A stretch of DNA of 64,000 nt from Dermatophagoides farinae. Taxonomy: Eukaryota > Arthropoda > Arachnida > Sarcoptiformes > Pyroglyphidae. Both the position numbers and the translations under genes were made by a program. The notes below the pieces were generated by a model that made no database searches, had not been told where the DNA came from, and saw only the letters and a program-made list of their open reading frames with translations. Below, piece after piece: positions 24,213 through 36,100 of the stretch (position 1 is the first letter of the stretch; every line of letters starts with the position of its first letter). Location of the stretch: NCBI RefSeq assembly GCF_024713945.1, contig NC_134685.1, forward strand, positions 434,001 to 498,000. Direction: 5' to 3'.

Positions 24213-25262
24213 AAAAAAAAAACAAATGAATCATCAGGTGGTCATTGCACATTAACATTGTGTGAATGTTTGTTTTGTTTCATACATCTTTTCATTCATC
24301 ATTTATTTATCTACATATTTCACATGTGTTGTGGTTATTTATCTGTGTCCAATTATCAGATGATCAGTCACATAGTTACACAGGGCAAATCAAATCAAAG
24401 TATAATGCAAAAAGATTAAAGCATCCATACATATATGGATGATGGAATGGTTTTAGAATTTCAATCTTTTTTTCTCTAAAATTCCTTTTTCCGCATGGAA
24501 TTTTGTTATTTTTTCCCCCCCATCTAATCAGATGAAATTCAGCCAACAGACACATACACACGATAATAATTGTGATATTGTTTGCATGTTCTAAATATGA
24601 TTGATTGATTGATTGAAAATGACATTCATCATCATCATGATCATCATCAATATCAATATATATATGAACATGAATCAATTGAAATTCAATTGTGTGTTGT
24701 AGTAGTAATAGTCAATTGTTCATGTTTTGTTTCCATTCAATCAAAATTTGTAATAAAATCATTCCTTTATTGAACAATAAGTGTGTGTATAGGTCAATTT
24801 TCATTTTCATTTTCATTTCATTTTGTTTGTTTGTTCAATTGATTTATATATGTGCATCACCATCATCATGATGATGATCATAATCACAATATAAATAAAC
24901 AAACAAACAAATGGAAAATCTTTGAAATTCTTTGACTTTGAATTTAATTTCTATTAGTACATCGAGAGCAAGAGAGAATTGATGTTCTCTTTGAACTTTC
25001 ATTTTTTGTTTGTTTTGTTTTGTTTTGTTACAATTCACGGTGTGATTAAATAGATGATGATGATGAAACAAGATCCTCACTAATCATATTTTTTTTCGTT
25101 CTCTTTTTGTTTTCTTTTTCAAAAAACAGAATTTTCAATTGTTCCATACACACACACACACACACTAAGTTCATAGCAATCATTGGTGGTCGTTTTTGAT
25201 TTTTTTTTTGACTTTAAATCGTAAATCTTCATTTTGAGAATCAAGTAGTCTTCGACATAATA

Positions 25263-27359
25263 ATGAATCGATATTATCATCATCATCATGGTGATTGTTC
25301 ATCAAGAACAATGGCAACAATTCTGGCAACAACAACAACGACGACGATGACGACGACATTATCAAATATTATCGATACGGTTATAATGCCCATATTATTA
25401 TCATATAGAAAAATGATTACTTTAAATTATAGTCGATTATCAACAACAGCAAATGTAACAGAAAAATTTTCCAATGATTCTCATAATCAAATTACCGGTG
25501 TAATACATGAAAATTTTCATAAAATGTCTTTATTATCATCAAATACGATATCATCATCAAATTTGAAAATGCAAAAATTTTCATCATCATGGATTATTCG
25601 TACAGCAATCATTCTGATGATGATGATGATGGCATCAATAATACAGGCATCATCATCATCATTAGAAAATTATTTCAATGATGATACTGGTACTTCGATA
25701 ATGGCACGGCCATCACCATATTCACCAGATTATCATCCAGAATGTGACATAATATTACCAGCTTCATATTCATTTATGAATAATTTAGAAGAAATGACTG
25801 AATTATCACCACCACTACCAACACAACCACAATCGTTACCACCGGTTATTAATCTAGATGTTAATGATAATTATCCACCACCACCACCATCATCATCATC
25901 ATATTATTATCCCAATGATAATGATGCATTAACAAATGCCGAGCTAATATTGACCAATCCTAATCATCATCATGGTGCATTAGGTGGTATTTCATTCCGG
26001 TCTTCAGCATCAACAATGCATCCAATTTTGCAAAAATATTTGTCTGCTATTACTGGGTAAGTGTGTTTTGCAATCATGTTTCTGTGCTAAATTTCTTTTT
26101 TCTGCCCAAATCCATTTTTCAAGCAACAATCATCATATAACAAAACGTTCCACGCCATATATGATGACCGGTGGTGGTGGTAATATCTGTCTAAATTATC
26201 AGGATATTAATCAAGCAATACAATCGGCAAAAATGTCACTGGGCATGTTTAGTATACCACAGGAAAATAATCATTTATCATCCGATTATCCTAAACCAGA
26301 ACATGTAGCAAAAGTTGGTGAATTATTAGTGAAAGCATCGGAAATTCTTGCACGTTCATATGGCTTGAGTAAAGAAGCCATTGTTTATGGTTTACCAAGG
26401 ATCGATACAACCAATACAATTATACGTGATATGTGTCCATCGATAATGAAACCAGTGAAATGTGAATCAAATAAATATCGTACTCTCAGTGGTATGTGCA
26501 ATAATCTTGAATATCCAAGCTGGGGTTCAACACGTTCAGCAATGTTACGTTATATGCCACCTGATTATGCTGATGGTAAGAAAAAGAAGAAAAAAAATTA
26601 CGAAAAAAAATCATCAAAAAAAAATTCACTACTGTCGCCTACACATAAATAATGATGCTATTGTTTTGTTTTTATTCGTAGGATTATCGTCACCAAGAAT
26701 GGCTAAAAGTGGCCAACCATTGCCACCACCACGTGTTGTTTCATTTGTATTGCATCAGGCTGATGAAAATGATTATGATACTGAAGTAACCTATTTGGTT
26801 ATTGCATGGGGCCAGATGGTTGATCATGATTTAACATTTGCTTCAATGCCAAAAGGTTTGTGTTTCTTTTTTTTCCATAATACAAGTCACTATATTAATT
26901 AATAATAATGTTGGAGGTGGTGCATTACATAATTATTCATTTTCACCCTTTTTTTGTTCGTAAAATAATCTCCATTTCCTAATTCATGTTCATTGTCATT
27001 TTTTTTTTAATCGGCTTTTGTTTTTATTTTCTCCTTACCACTCTCATCAGATAAAAATGATCAATCAATTAAATGCTGTAAATATGCACCACAACAACGA
27101 CATCCAAATTGTTATCCAATACAAATGCCAAATGATGATCCATATTATAAATTTTATCCAAGAAAATGTATGGATTTTGTTCGATCAACGGCCGGTGTGA
27201 AACCAAATTGTCCATTAGGTCCACGACATCAGATAAATGTTGTGTCATCATTTTTGGACGCTGATTGTATATATGGTGGTGCCATTTCCACTACAAAACG
27301 TATACGTGAATTTAATGGTGGCCGATTGAAATCGACAAAAGTCTACAGACAAATGGGTA

Positions 27360-27391
<32 letters not shown>

Positions 27392-29277
27392 ATTAAAACT
27401 TGAAAAAAAATTGAAATCGAATGAAAGAGGAAAAAAATCAATTTCAATGAAAAAAAAATCATTTTTTTCTTCTTCTTCATGATGAAATGAAATGACCTCA
27501 TAAATCTGACTTTCATTTTCATTCTTATTCAAAGAGTTGAAAGTTTTTTTTTATATTTTGATCCAGTTTAGAAAATTGCAACAACAGCAACAAAAACAAC
27601 CACAACAGTACCACCAAATAGTCTGTAGTAACCTCAGGATTTCTTCATTTCTTCATTTCTTCATTTTTTTTTTATTATCTCCTAGAAATTACTTTTTTTT
27701 CAAAGATTTTTTTTCTTCTTTTTCTTCTTCTACTTACATTTACGTTTGTACGAACGACGCTAATTTGATTAAGTTGGCCACAAGTTTATGTTTCATGTTT
27801 CAGATGAAAATATGAAAAAAACAATTGATTTTGATCCATAAAAAAGACTCAATTCTTCCTTGTTCCTTCTTTTTTTTTCTTGATTCAGGTCTTAAAGATT
27901 TATTACCAGCTAAAACAAAAAATCCTGATCAAGGATGTGAACGTAGTGGACGTACATCGAATTCTTATTGTTTCGATACAGGTGATACACGTTCCAATGT
28001 ACAATTGCAGCTTACGGTTTTACACACCATATGGCTACGACATCATAATCAAATTGCCGATGTTTTGAGTGAAATTAATCCACATTGGTCGGATGAAAAA
28101 TTATTCCAAGAAACACGTCGTATAATATCGGCAATGATACAACATATTACATATAATGAATTTTTACCGATTGTTGTTGGTCGTCAAACAATGACAAAAT
28201 ATGGATTAAATCTACAAAAATTTGGCTATTATCATGGTTATGATGCAAAAATTAATCCCGGCATTCGTGTTGAATTTCAAGCAGCCGCTTTTCGTTTTGG
28301 ACATTCAATAGTTCCGGATACAGTGGATCGATTTAATAAATTTCATCAGAAAATTGGTATGTCAATTTAGGAAACATTTTTTTTCATCAGACAATCATTT
28401 GATGTGTTGAAAAACAGATTCAGTTCGTCTTGCATCGGTATTACGGCAACCATTTAGCCTTTATCATCCTGGTGTAATGGATTCATTCATTTTTGGTATG
28501 GTCAATCAACCTGCTTATCGTGTTGATGTTACAATGGCCAATGAAATTACAAATCATCTGTTTCAAAAACCTGGTGAACAATTTGGTCTTGATTTAGCGG
28601 CTATAAATATTTTACGTGGACGTGAAATGGGTGTACCTGGTTATAATTATATGCGTGAATATTGTGGTATGCAACGTATCAAACATTTTACCGATCTTTA
28701 TGGCATAGTTCATAATGAAACTGTTCGACGTTATATGGAACTTTATGAACATGTGGATGATATTGATTTCTGGTCGGCTGGTATAGCGGAATTTCCATTA
28801 ATGGGTGCTATGGTTGGACCTACATTTGCATGTATTATTGCCGAACAATTTGCTCAAATACGTAAAGGTGATCGTTTTTGGTATGAAAATGGCCATGGTA
28901 CAACGAAATTTTCAATGGATCAATTGTCTGAAATTCGGAAAACAAAATTAGCCCGTATCCTATGTGAAGCGGCTGATGATATGGAAAGTATACAGCTTTA
29001 TCCATTATTGGCAGCACATTCTACATCGTAAGTTTTGTTTACTTTTTTTTTTTGTTAGAATTGATTTTTGAATTTTTTTTTTATTTTGTCTGTCCAAAAT
29101 CTAAACAGAAATCCACGTGTCAATTGTGCCGATCTACCTGAAATGGATCTAACATCATGGCGTGAATCATATCTACCATATGACAATAATGTTGGTAATG
29201 GTAATATCGCTGTCATGAATACAATAATCGATGATTATAAAGCTAAATCGAAAGCTAAAGCTAAAGCAAAAGCATAA
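25263..29277 (+). CDS. Animal haem peroxidase (peroxinectin/chorion-peroxidase type)
   Basis: Seven exons: 25263-26056, 26124-26575, 26682-26855, 27051-27356, 27889-28356, 28418-29027, 29109-29277. All introns are GT-AG, phases agree, and the total is 990 residues. It oxidises substrates with hydrogen peroxide, normally outside the cell. Seen: distal histidine in WGQMVDHDLTF (exon 3); a Ca-site-like SSFLDADCIYGG (exon 4); LRHHNQIA, carrying the expected distal arginine, and proximal histidine in FRFGHSIVPD (exon 5); and LLAAHSTSNPRVNCADLPEM at the end (exons 6-7). A hydrophobic segment (SSWIIRTAIILMMMMMASII) starts near residue 108. If translation begins at 25569 (MQKFSSSW) this is a signal peptide; from 25263 it would be a signal anchor after a 100-residue Thr/Ser-rich N-terminus. 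A Pro-rich stretch precedes the peroxidase domain. The C-terminus is an odd KAKSKAKAKAKA tail. Subfamily is uncertain. Confidence 0.93.
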
Positions 29278-30422
29278 AACATACACACACACAAGATGTG
29301 ATGATGACAATGTATCGTTTCATCGATCATCAAAAAAAAACAACAACGATCGTCTTCTTCATTTATTATTATTATCATCGATCATCATTCATTATTTTGT
29401 GTTTTTTTTCAATTTTATTTTATTTCATCATTGAAATTTTTTTGTTGTTGTTGTTGCTTATATTTTATTATTATTAATTGTTGCTATTTTTTTTTGTTTA
29501 TTTATCTAATTTATTTTTCATTTTTTGAAATTTTTAACCCATTTTTCGTTGATGATGATTATAAAAAATAATAAATTTATCTTCGAGAAAAAAAAAACAA
29601 CTTAATAGTACCACAATACGACAGATGGCGGTACAAACATCAGTTGTTGATTAGTTGGACTTGGATTTGACGAGTAGATGAGATTCAGTTAGATTTTTGC
29701 CAAATTTATCATCATTATATCTATTTTTTATTGATTCTTGTCCATCCACCTCTGGGGATTCTGTTGAATTTTTGATGTACTTTATTATAATCAGACAATC
29801 GAACCATTCATTTTCCACATTCGTTCCACATTTGATCCAATATTATTTGCAATATATCAATAATTTGTTGCCAAGTTCTTGTTCACCACTTTCTTGACTA
29901 TTGACAGTAGCGGCGCCACTGTCACCGATTGTGTGTTGGATTTTCACACAATTGATTGTTCTCTCTCGAGCCTCCGTTTTGGATTGCAATTAAATCTATT
30001 TGTTCGGAGTTCGGAATATCAATTTGATTTTGAATAGGCGTCATGTCATTCGTTTCTTCATTTTGAACTGCAGTTCCATGGCGAGAATGTTGATACGATT
30101 GCATCAAACAAAACCAAAAAACACAAAATAAAGACACACAACATTCATCACCAGCACAACCATACATTGAAAAAAATCCTAGCGGGAAAAAAGTGCAAAC
30201 TTTGTACAGCAACAGTAAGGCAGGGGATGGAAAAGTGTCCGTAAAATGCGTGGCTTACATAGACTTTTTTCCCCATTTTTTTCCGTGTACCGTTGTTCAA
30301 CGGCTATTTCGACAATTAATATACTGATAAATAATAAATTTTAAAAAATGGTCTATTTTAGAGTGTACACTCGAAAAATGGTGTGTATTTTTAGAGTGTA
30401 GCAAAAAAATTTCGCCTCTTTT
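29278..30422. other. Peroxidase 3' UTR followed by higher-GC, retroelement-like debris
   Basis: AATAAA at 29570-29575 is a likely peroxidase polyadenylation signal. From about 29600 the composition changes: fewer simple repeats, more GC, and a 7-bp inverted repeat TGACAGT/ACTGTCA around AGCGGCGCC near 29905-29927. Minus-strand reading at 29922-30212 has a non-repetitive, protein-like tail (DMTPIQNQIDIPNSEQ) that may be decayed element coding sequence. No domain can be named. Confidence 0.35.
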
Positions 30423-30543
30423 GCCGTGACCCGGATTCGAGCCGGGGTTATTGCGGCACTGTGAATTGAACAACACAACATATCATAGTTGAATGTTTGC
30501 TTCCCCCCACAACGCAAGGTACTAACCACTATACGATCACGGC
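30423..30543 (-). tRNA. tRNA-His (anticodon GTG) with a 50-nt intron
   Basis: Read on the minus strand: acceptor GCCGTGA (30543-30537) pairs with TCACGGC (30429-30423). The D-arm region GTATAGTGGTTAGTAC is that of animal tRNA-His. Anticodon stem TTGCG pairs with CGCAA, the loop contains TT-GTG-G, and the T-arm is CCCGG-CTCGAAT-CCGGG. Next base is A, the expected discriminator. The anticodon loop is interrupted after position 37 by 50 nt (30506-30457), exactly the canonical site of nuclear tRNA introns. A CAC near the 3' end of the insert (30463-30461) can pair with the GTG anticodon, as in spliceable pre-tRNAs. A T-run on the minus strand just downstream (30409-30403) would end Pol III transcription. 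Loop position 54 is C rather than T. A decayed copy is possible but every stem pairs. Confidence 0.82.
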
Positions 30544-30566
30544 GGCGGGTAAACCTAACCTCACCA

Positions 30567-30754
30567 ATACGACCACGGCGGGCTAGATGGAGTAGTCCAA
30601 TGTTTCAATCGCATGTACATGTCGAATGCCAACCACGATTATTTCTGATAATGGTACAAATTTGAAAAGGTTGAGCCGTATGCTACAAGAAGCTATGAAA
30701 TTATTGAAACACGAGTTCCATTGGCGTGTATACGACCACGGCGGGCTAGATGGA
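30567..30754 (+). repeat. 25-bp direct repeat flanking an integrase fragment
   Basis: Identical 25-bp copies at 30567-30591 and 30730-30754, core CGACCACGGCGGGCTAGATG. The second copy is in frame with the integrase-like ORF and reads DHGGLDG, resembling the conserved HGG-L-W-E motif of BEL/Pao integrases. On the minus strand both copies also read GCCGTGGTCGTAT, close to the first 13 nt of the adjacent tRNA-His. Which origin is right cannot be decided here. Confidence 0.8.
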
Positions 30755-30790
30755 ATAAATTTTCGATTTCAGTGTTTTGAACGTTGATAA
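30600..30790 (+). mobile_element. BEL/Pao-type integrase fragment (decayed)
   Basis: The plus-strand frame contains RMPTTIISDNGTNL (from 30623), the second catalytic Asp block (I-x-S-D-N-G-T-N-F) of retroviral-type integrases. A Leu/Lys-rich helix and HWRV then DHGGL follow before a stop near 30788. The first catalytic Asp and the final Glu region are not recognisable. About 190 nt downstream a purine-rich TTGGGGGATTC followed by TGTTATAACC (30974-30993) has the form of a polypurine tract next to an LTR start. Confidence 0.55.
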
Positions 30791-31027
30791 TCGTCAACGA
30801 AATGTGAAAGTAAGGCTCCGACCCAAAATAGAGGCGTACTCGCCAGATTATCCACTATTACAATACTTGGTTTTGAATACTTACTTATTATCGTCTTTCA
30901 TCTTGTGAATGATATTTTTCTTTTCTATATGGTCAGAAATCAATTCGTGATTGTGTGTGATTGATTTTGAATTGGGGGATTCTGTTATAACCCCATTTAA
31001 TATATTTTAAAAATTTTCTTTCAAAAA

Positions 31028-31246
31028 TCAAAATTTATTATTTATTATAGTGTGACTTAATGTACAGCTGGTCATTTTGTAACAAATAAAAAAGTTTTTC
31101 AAATTTTTTGTCGAAACAAAAAGGACAAAATAACAATGACAAGACAGTGTTTGCTGGGGGAGTAAGTTCAAATGTTGCTGTTTATAACCGCAACAACAGA
31201 AATGTCGCTGCGAACAGTTCTCGAAAGCTCTACGCACGAAAATCAT
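31028..31246 (-). mobile_element. Possible gag zinc-knuckle fragment of a BEL/Pao element
   Basis: The minus-strand frame reads ENCSQRHFCCCGYKQQHLNL then LPQQ, which resembles the C-x-C-x-x-H-x-x-L-L zinc-knuckle segment that precedes the protease in BEL/Pao polyproteins. Its position relative to the reverse transcriptase on the same strand is the reverse of an intact element, so if real it belongs to a rearranged copy. Weak call. Confidence 0.25.
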
Positions 31247-31447
31247 ACCACATTTTCGTTGTTGTCAACACTTTTACACTCTTTAGCGCTGTACCACTGT
31301 TTCTTTCTGTGGTTTGATTTTCGTGTGTCCACAAGTAGTACGATTAGTGAAAATCCGTTTACGATTCGATCAAATATAAATCGTTTACAAGAGAATGTTT
31401 TCAATAATTGAATATCGTTCATGATCTTCATGACCTTTCGTTTAAAT

Positions 31448-32287
31448 TCATCTGGCAGTTCGTCGTATCCACGCCTGATGAATCAATAGTAAATTGGTGG
31501 CCAACACCAAACCAAAAGGATCATATATCGATGCGACATAGCTGACTAAATATCGTTTTGTCAATGCTTTATTTTCGTCCCAATCAGGTATCATTACACG
31601 AAGACTGTTGTAATCATCATCTGTCCAATCCATACCCAATACTTTAGATTCTGCTAGGTTATCGTTCCATAATTGATTCAATCCGTGATTTGACGATCTC
31701 CATTTGCGTAACTTCATCGATGCTTCGTCCAACATTTGTGAACATTGTGCTGTTGGAAAGCTGTCCACTGTTGTTGCATTACGTGCATACATTTCTGGAC
31801 CTCCAACTCTTCCAACTTGTTTTTCAATTCTGTAAATTTTCCACTCCACAAAGATTTAGTTTTTAAATCGATTAATTGGATTTCAAAAGATCCAATATCA
31901 ACTCCAAATATCAACTCCAAATGACTCAATATGGATTTCGTTGATATTTGTATTGAGAGGATTCACTATGAATGTCAGAGTGATCTTGTTCTTGGTTCTG
32001 AATTGTTCAAATCTTTCAGCAAATTCATCTTTAATTTAGCCGCTAGACGATAGACCAAATGGCAGACGATTGAAACGATAGCACATTAATTTATCATCAT
32101 CCAAATTCAACCATAAAAATTTCACGTAGTCACGATGTTCTTTGTTGATTTCGATATTATGAAAGGCTGATTGAATATCACTGATTACACCGATTGGTTT
32201 CATACGATCATGGCGCGCTGATAGAAAGAAAATAGCGACCATCATCGGATAACATAGGAAAAAAATCGGTCGTCCAATGTTTCAATC
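31448..32287 (-). mobile_element. BEL/Pao-type reverse transcriptase fragments (decayed, frameshifted)
   Basis: Minus-strand frame 32245-32036 has PIGVISDIQSAFHNIEI, RDYVKFLWLNL and YRFNRLPFGLSSSG, the D-I-E-x-x-F, F-L-W and P-F-G blocks of Pao reverse transcriptases. It is interrupted by a stop after the last. A second frame, 31849-31448, carries the later part (LRKWRSSN, VLGMDW, RYLVSYVASIYDPFGLV, HQAWIRR). At least two frame breaks lie between and after these blocks, and the Y-x-D-D catalytic box region is not intact, so the copy is dead. Its orientation is opposite to the integrase fragment at 30600-30790. Confidence 0.72.
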
Positions 32288-33108
32288 TTCCTCATGAAAG
32301 GGTCAATAACGCATTTTCACCATATTCAGGTTGCTAATTCCACCACCACTTCCGCCACTAGAGCCATACACGCCGCTTTTCTTCAAATCGCTCTTCAAAC
32401 AATTGCTATATACACCCAAACATCACAGACACACACACACACACACACAGTGCTGATTTCTATATCAACCAAAATGATCAAAAAAAGGATGCAGTCTCTG
32501 TGTTTTTTTTTGCCCGATTTTTTTTTTTTTTTTTTTGGTATTGGATCACATCAAGTGTAAACCGAACAAAAAAAAGAGGATGCTCACTACTGCCTACTTT
32601 ACCAATAATAGCATTCGAGTTGATGATTATAGAGCAAACACAACCAAAGAAAGATGGATGCAAGAAAAAAAAACCAGAGAGAATATATTCCACTACACAC
32701 ACACACACACTAACTTTGTTTACATTCGAAAATTTGACATGAACCAAACAAAAAAAAAATTTTTTTTCCATTTGTTAATTTCATTCATTTCGACGAAAAT
32801 TTTTCTTCAAAAATCATCAAACAAACACACACAGAGAGAGAGAGAGAGAGAGAAAATTTATTGATGATCATCCATCTGTGTGTGCGGTTATGGCTCTGAG
32901 TGAATTTTATGATCATCGTGCTATGCTGCTGTTGTTGTTGTTGGGTTTTTATTGCTTTAAATTTCTCGTGTTTATTCAGATTATATCACAAAAAAAAAGA
33001 ATTCTCCTCTTCGATTGATCGATTGATTGATTGATTGATTGTAAATCCAAAAAGAAAACATCGAATAAACAACCAAAACGATCAAAAAATAAAAAAAAAT
33101 CAGCAATC
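32288..33108. other. Spacer upstream of UNC79
   Basis: CA and GA runs near 32430, 32695 and 32835, poly-T tracts, GATT repeats near 33015-33040. No gene or clear promoter element. It presumably contains the UNC79 5' UTR. Confidence 0.4.
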
Positions 33109-36100
33109 ATGTTGAAAATGGGAACACGAGCCGCCAGTTGTAAGTTGGATTCCGTTCTTTCTAGTTCATTCTGTCCATTTTTTTTCGAAACTCGACCAAA
33201 AACACTATGCGAATCCTATTCCATTCGATTCAATTTCGTTCTTTTGGTTCGATGATTTTAAAAAAATTTTTTTTTGTTTTTAAATTTCAAAATTTGTATT
33301 CACTAATTAATTTCATTTTGTTTTTTTTTTATTTTTTTCAGTCTCGGCAAAAATAAGAAACTTACAGGATTATCATCATCGTTTGTTGAATGGCATCACA
33401 CCATATCCATCAATACCGGACATAATAAATGTATTGAAATTTTTCTCACAAGCATTATTGACCATTCTACGTGATGTACCATGTATACCGATTGATTTGA
33501 TTCGTGATCCAAATCGTGATTCAATTAGGATTGGTTTTTTTCCAAATCTTGATTATCGTAATCTTTTCTATACATTAAGCGGTATGCTTGATTCATTTGC
33601 CAATATTCAATCATCATTGTCATCGAATGCACCGATTGTTTTTGAATATCTACTACATGCATTAGTTTGTTTGGTACCATTTCTTGAACATGAATTAATG
33701 GATTCAATGCCATTAAGTGTTGCCAATACAATTTCGTTGAATTTTATTTCACATCAAGATATAATCGATATGTTATGCTATAATATTCTACCATTTACAC
33801 TTTATAGTAAGTTTTATTATATATCGACAAAAATATCGATTAATCGATTCACTTTTCTTTTCTAGGTGAAACAAAAGATAATGATGTATTCGATTTTGCA
33901 AATGCATCCATACCATCGATATTGATGACCGTTCTTAGCCATACAGATTCATTATCATTACATTCACAATTATTAGAATGTTTAATGCGTCTGAAATCGA
34001 ATATTATACAAGATTTATTGGTGGTTATCGCTTATGGAACCGGTAAGGCACGACATGCTTCAGTGGAATTATTATTTCAATATTGGCCCGGTTTAAATCC
34101 AAGTATATTGGATCGGAAACAATTATCGGAAAAACATCAACAATGGAAACCGTTGACATGTCAGAATGATACCTGTCAAAATACATTGAACAATGAAGCA
34201 GTGAAAATTTGTTTTGCACAAATTGATCAAAGTTCGTCAACTATTACCGGTGGTGGACAATCTGGTGGAGCTGGTGGTGGTGGTGGCGGCGGTGGTGGTG
34301 GTCAAACTGCCTCCGGTATGACAGCATTACCAGCATCGATCGATTTAAAAGGTCGACCACCAATACCACTGTTGATCTGTATTGAATGTGCTGAATTGGT
34401 GCGGGAACAAAATTCATTGAACAAATCAATCAAAAGTCAAGATATTTTATTGAATGTTTTGCATCCAATGACTGAAATAAGTTATACATGTGAAAGTAAA
34501 TCTTGTCTTGGTCAACAACAACAACAACAACAACAACAACAGCAGCAGCAGCAACAACAACAAACAACTGGCCGACCAATGCCTTATCATCATCATCAAC
34601 AACAACATCAATTACAACCAGCTGTTGTCACTTGTTTTAGTACAGAATGTACAAGTTTCAATTGTAATAAACCAGTAAGATTATGTCTACAATGTCATGA
34701 ACAAAGACATGGTGGTACAATTGCTGTGCGATCGACAACACCGACAACAACACTGGCAACAAATGCTTCCGGTGTTGTTAATCAACAACAATCGCCAACG
34801 TCAGCCTCCCCAAATTCATCATCATCAACAACGACAACTGGTGGTAGACATTCTGGTAGTAATCATTTGGTTCAAGAACATCTTCGATCATTTTGGCAAC
34901 TTCCATTGGAAGCTCAACAACATTTCACTGAAGCAGTGGTAGCATTATTACGTGAAGCAGCTGCAATGGATAAATCTACAAAAGAAGGTGAACGTTACAT
35001 GAGAACTCATGGAACAGGTGCCTATACCGGTGCGATGGGTTCATCATTAGGTGCTGATCGTATGACTGGTGGTGGCGGTGGTGGTGGTGCTGGTATTTCT
35101 GGTCCTGGTGGTATTGCTGGTTCCGGTGGAACTGATGGTACAGCTTCTGGACCAGGTGGAGGTAGTGATCGTGGCGGCGGTGGTGGTGCAACAGGTGCCG
35201 GTGGTGGTAACTCGAATATTGGTGGCAGTGATCGTGGACGTGATGGTGGTGGTGGTGGTGTTGGTCAACAAACAGCTGGTGATTCTAATGATTCATCCAT
35301 TGAAGAACGACAATTATTAAGCCGATATGGAATATGGCTGCTGATTGGATTAGTTGATCCAGCTGAAGCCAATACAAATGAACGTATTGAATTATTGGGA
35401 CGTATGTTAGCGATGCTTTGTCAATGGTTTCATAATACTGCTTGTTTACCAGATGATCAAGCTGGATCAGCATTGGAACGAATAAAATCCGAATCCATAC
35501 ATGGTTGGCTTATGAAAGTTATCGAATCACAATTCTGTCTGTTTGCTAATTGCCTTGTACCAAGTCCACCAGATCATGCCCAAATCGGTGGCCATTGGGA
35601 ATGTTGGCCATCGATGACAAATCAGATAAAAGAAGGATTTAAACGTCTTCTATGTTTAGTACCATATGATATAATTACACCAGATATTTGGTCCTATATA
35701 ATGCCATTTTGGATGGAATCATTCCGTTATGATCTGGCAGAAGATGAATTATCTGAATTGAAAATCTTATTATCCAAAGTATTGGATCCTGATCTTTCTC
35801 CACTGGGTCTTGAAGCTGATGTTATGTATCGATTTATATCACGATCATTTGATCAACAATTACCCGGTGAACAAGAGCAGGCATTATCTTGGTTACAAAT
35901 ATTAACGTTATTAGAGATTCCTGTTCCAATGTATTTATTGGAACAAATGTTTCTGGCTGGTATTAAATCATTTCAAAGTTTACGTGAAATGTGCATTCAA
36001 CAGCAGCAACAACAACAGAAATTGGAACAAGAAACTAAACAACAACAACAACACAACCACCACCAACAACAACAACAAAAAAAGATCAACAGGAAGTACA

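Larger units (their letters stand above)
12175..25262. other. 13-kb gene-poor region of simple-sequence DNA
   Basis: No gene can be supported. Every ORF is short and follows CAT/ATG, CAA/TTG, CA/TG, GA or poly-A/T tracts. Examples are a (GA)n run near 17955 and CA/TG runs near 16340, 19450, 20340 and 24090. It contains one clean hairpin (24168-24212) and one weak exon candidate (16875-16962). It lies between the 5' end of the minus-strand FHA gene and the 5' end of the plus-strand peroxidase gene, so both promoters are presumably at its edges. Unseen short exons, long 5' UTR introns or non-coding RNAs cannot be excluded by eye. Confidence 0.5.

Noticed and set aside
29905-29927. TGGCGCC within an inverted repeat as a retroelement primer-binding site
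   Set aside because: Only seven bases match the common TGGCGCC start of lysine-tRNA primer sites and no LTR end is seen next to it.
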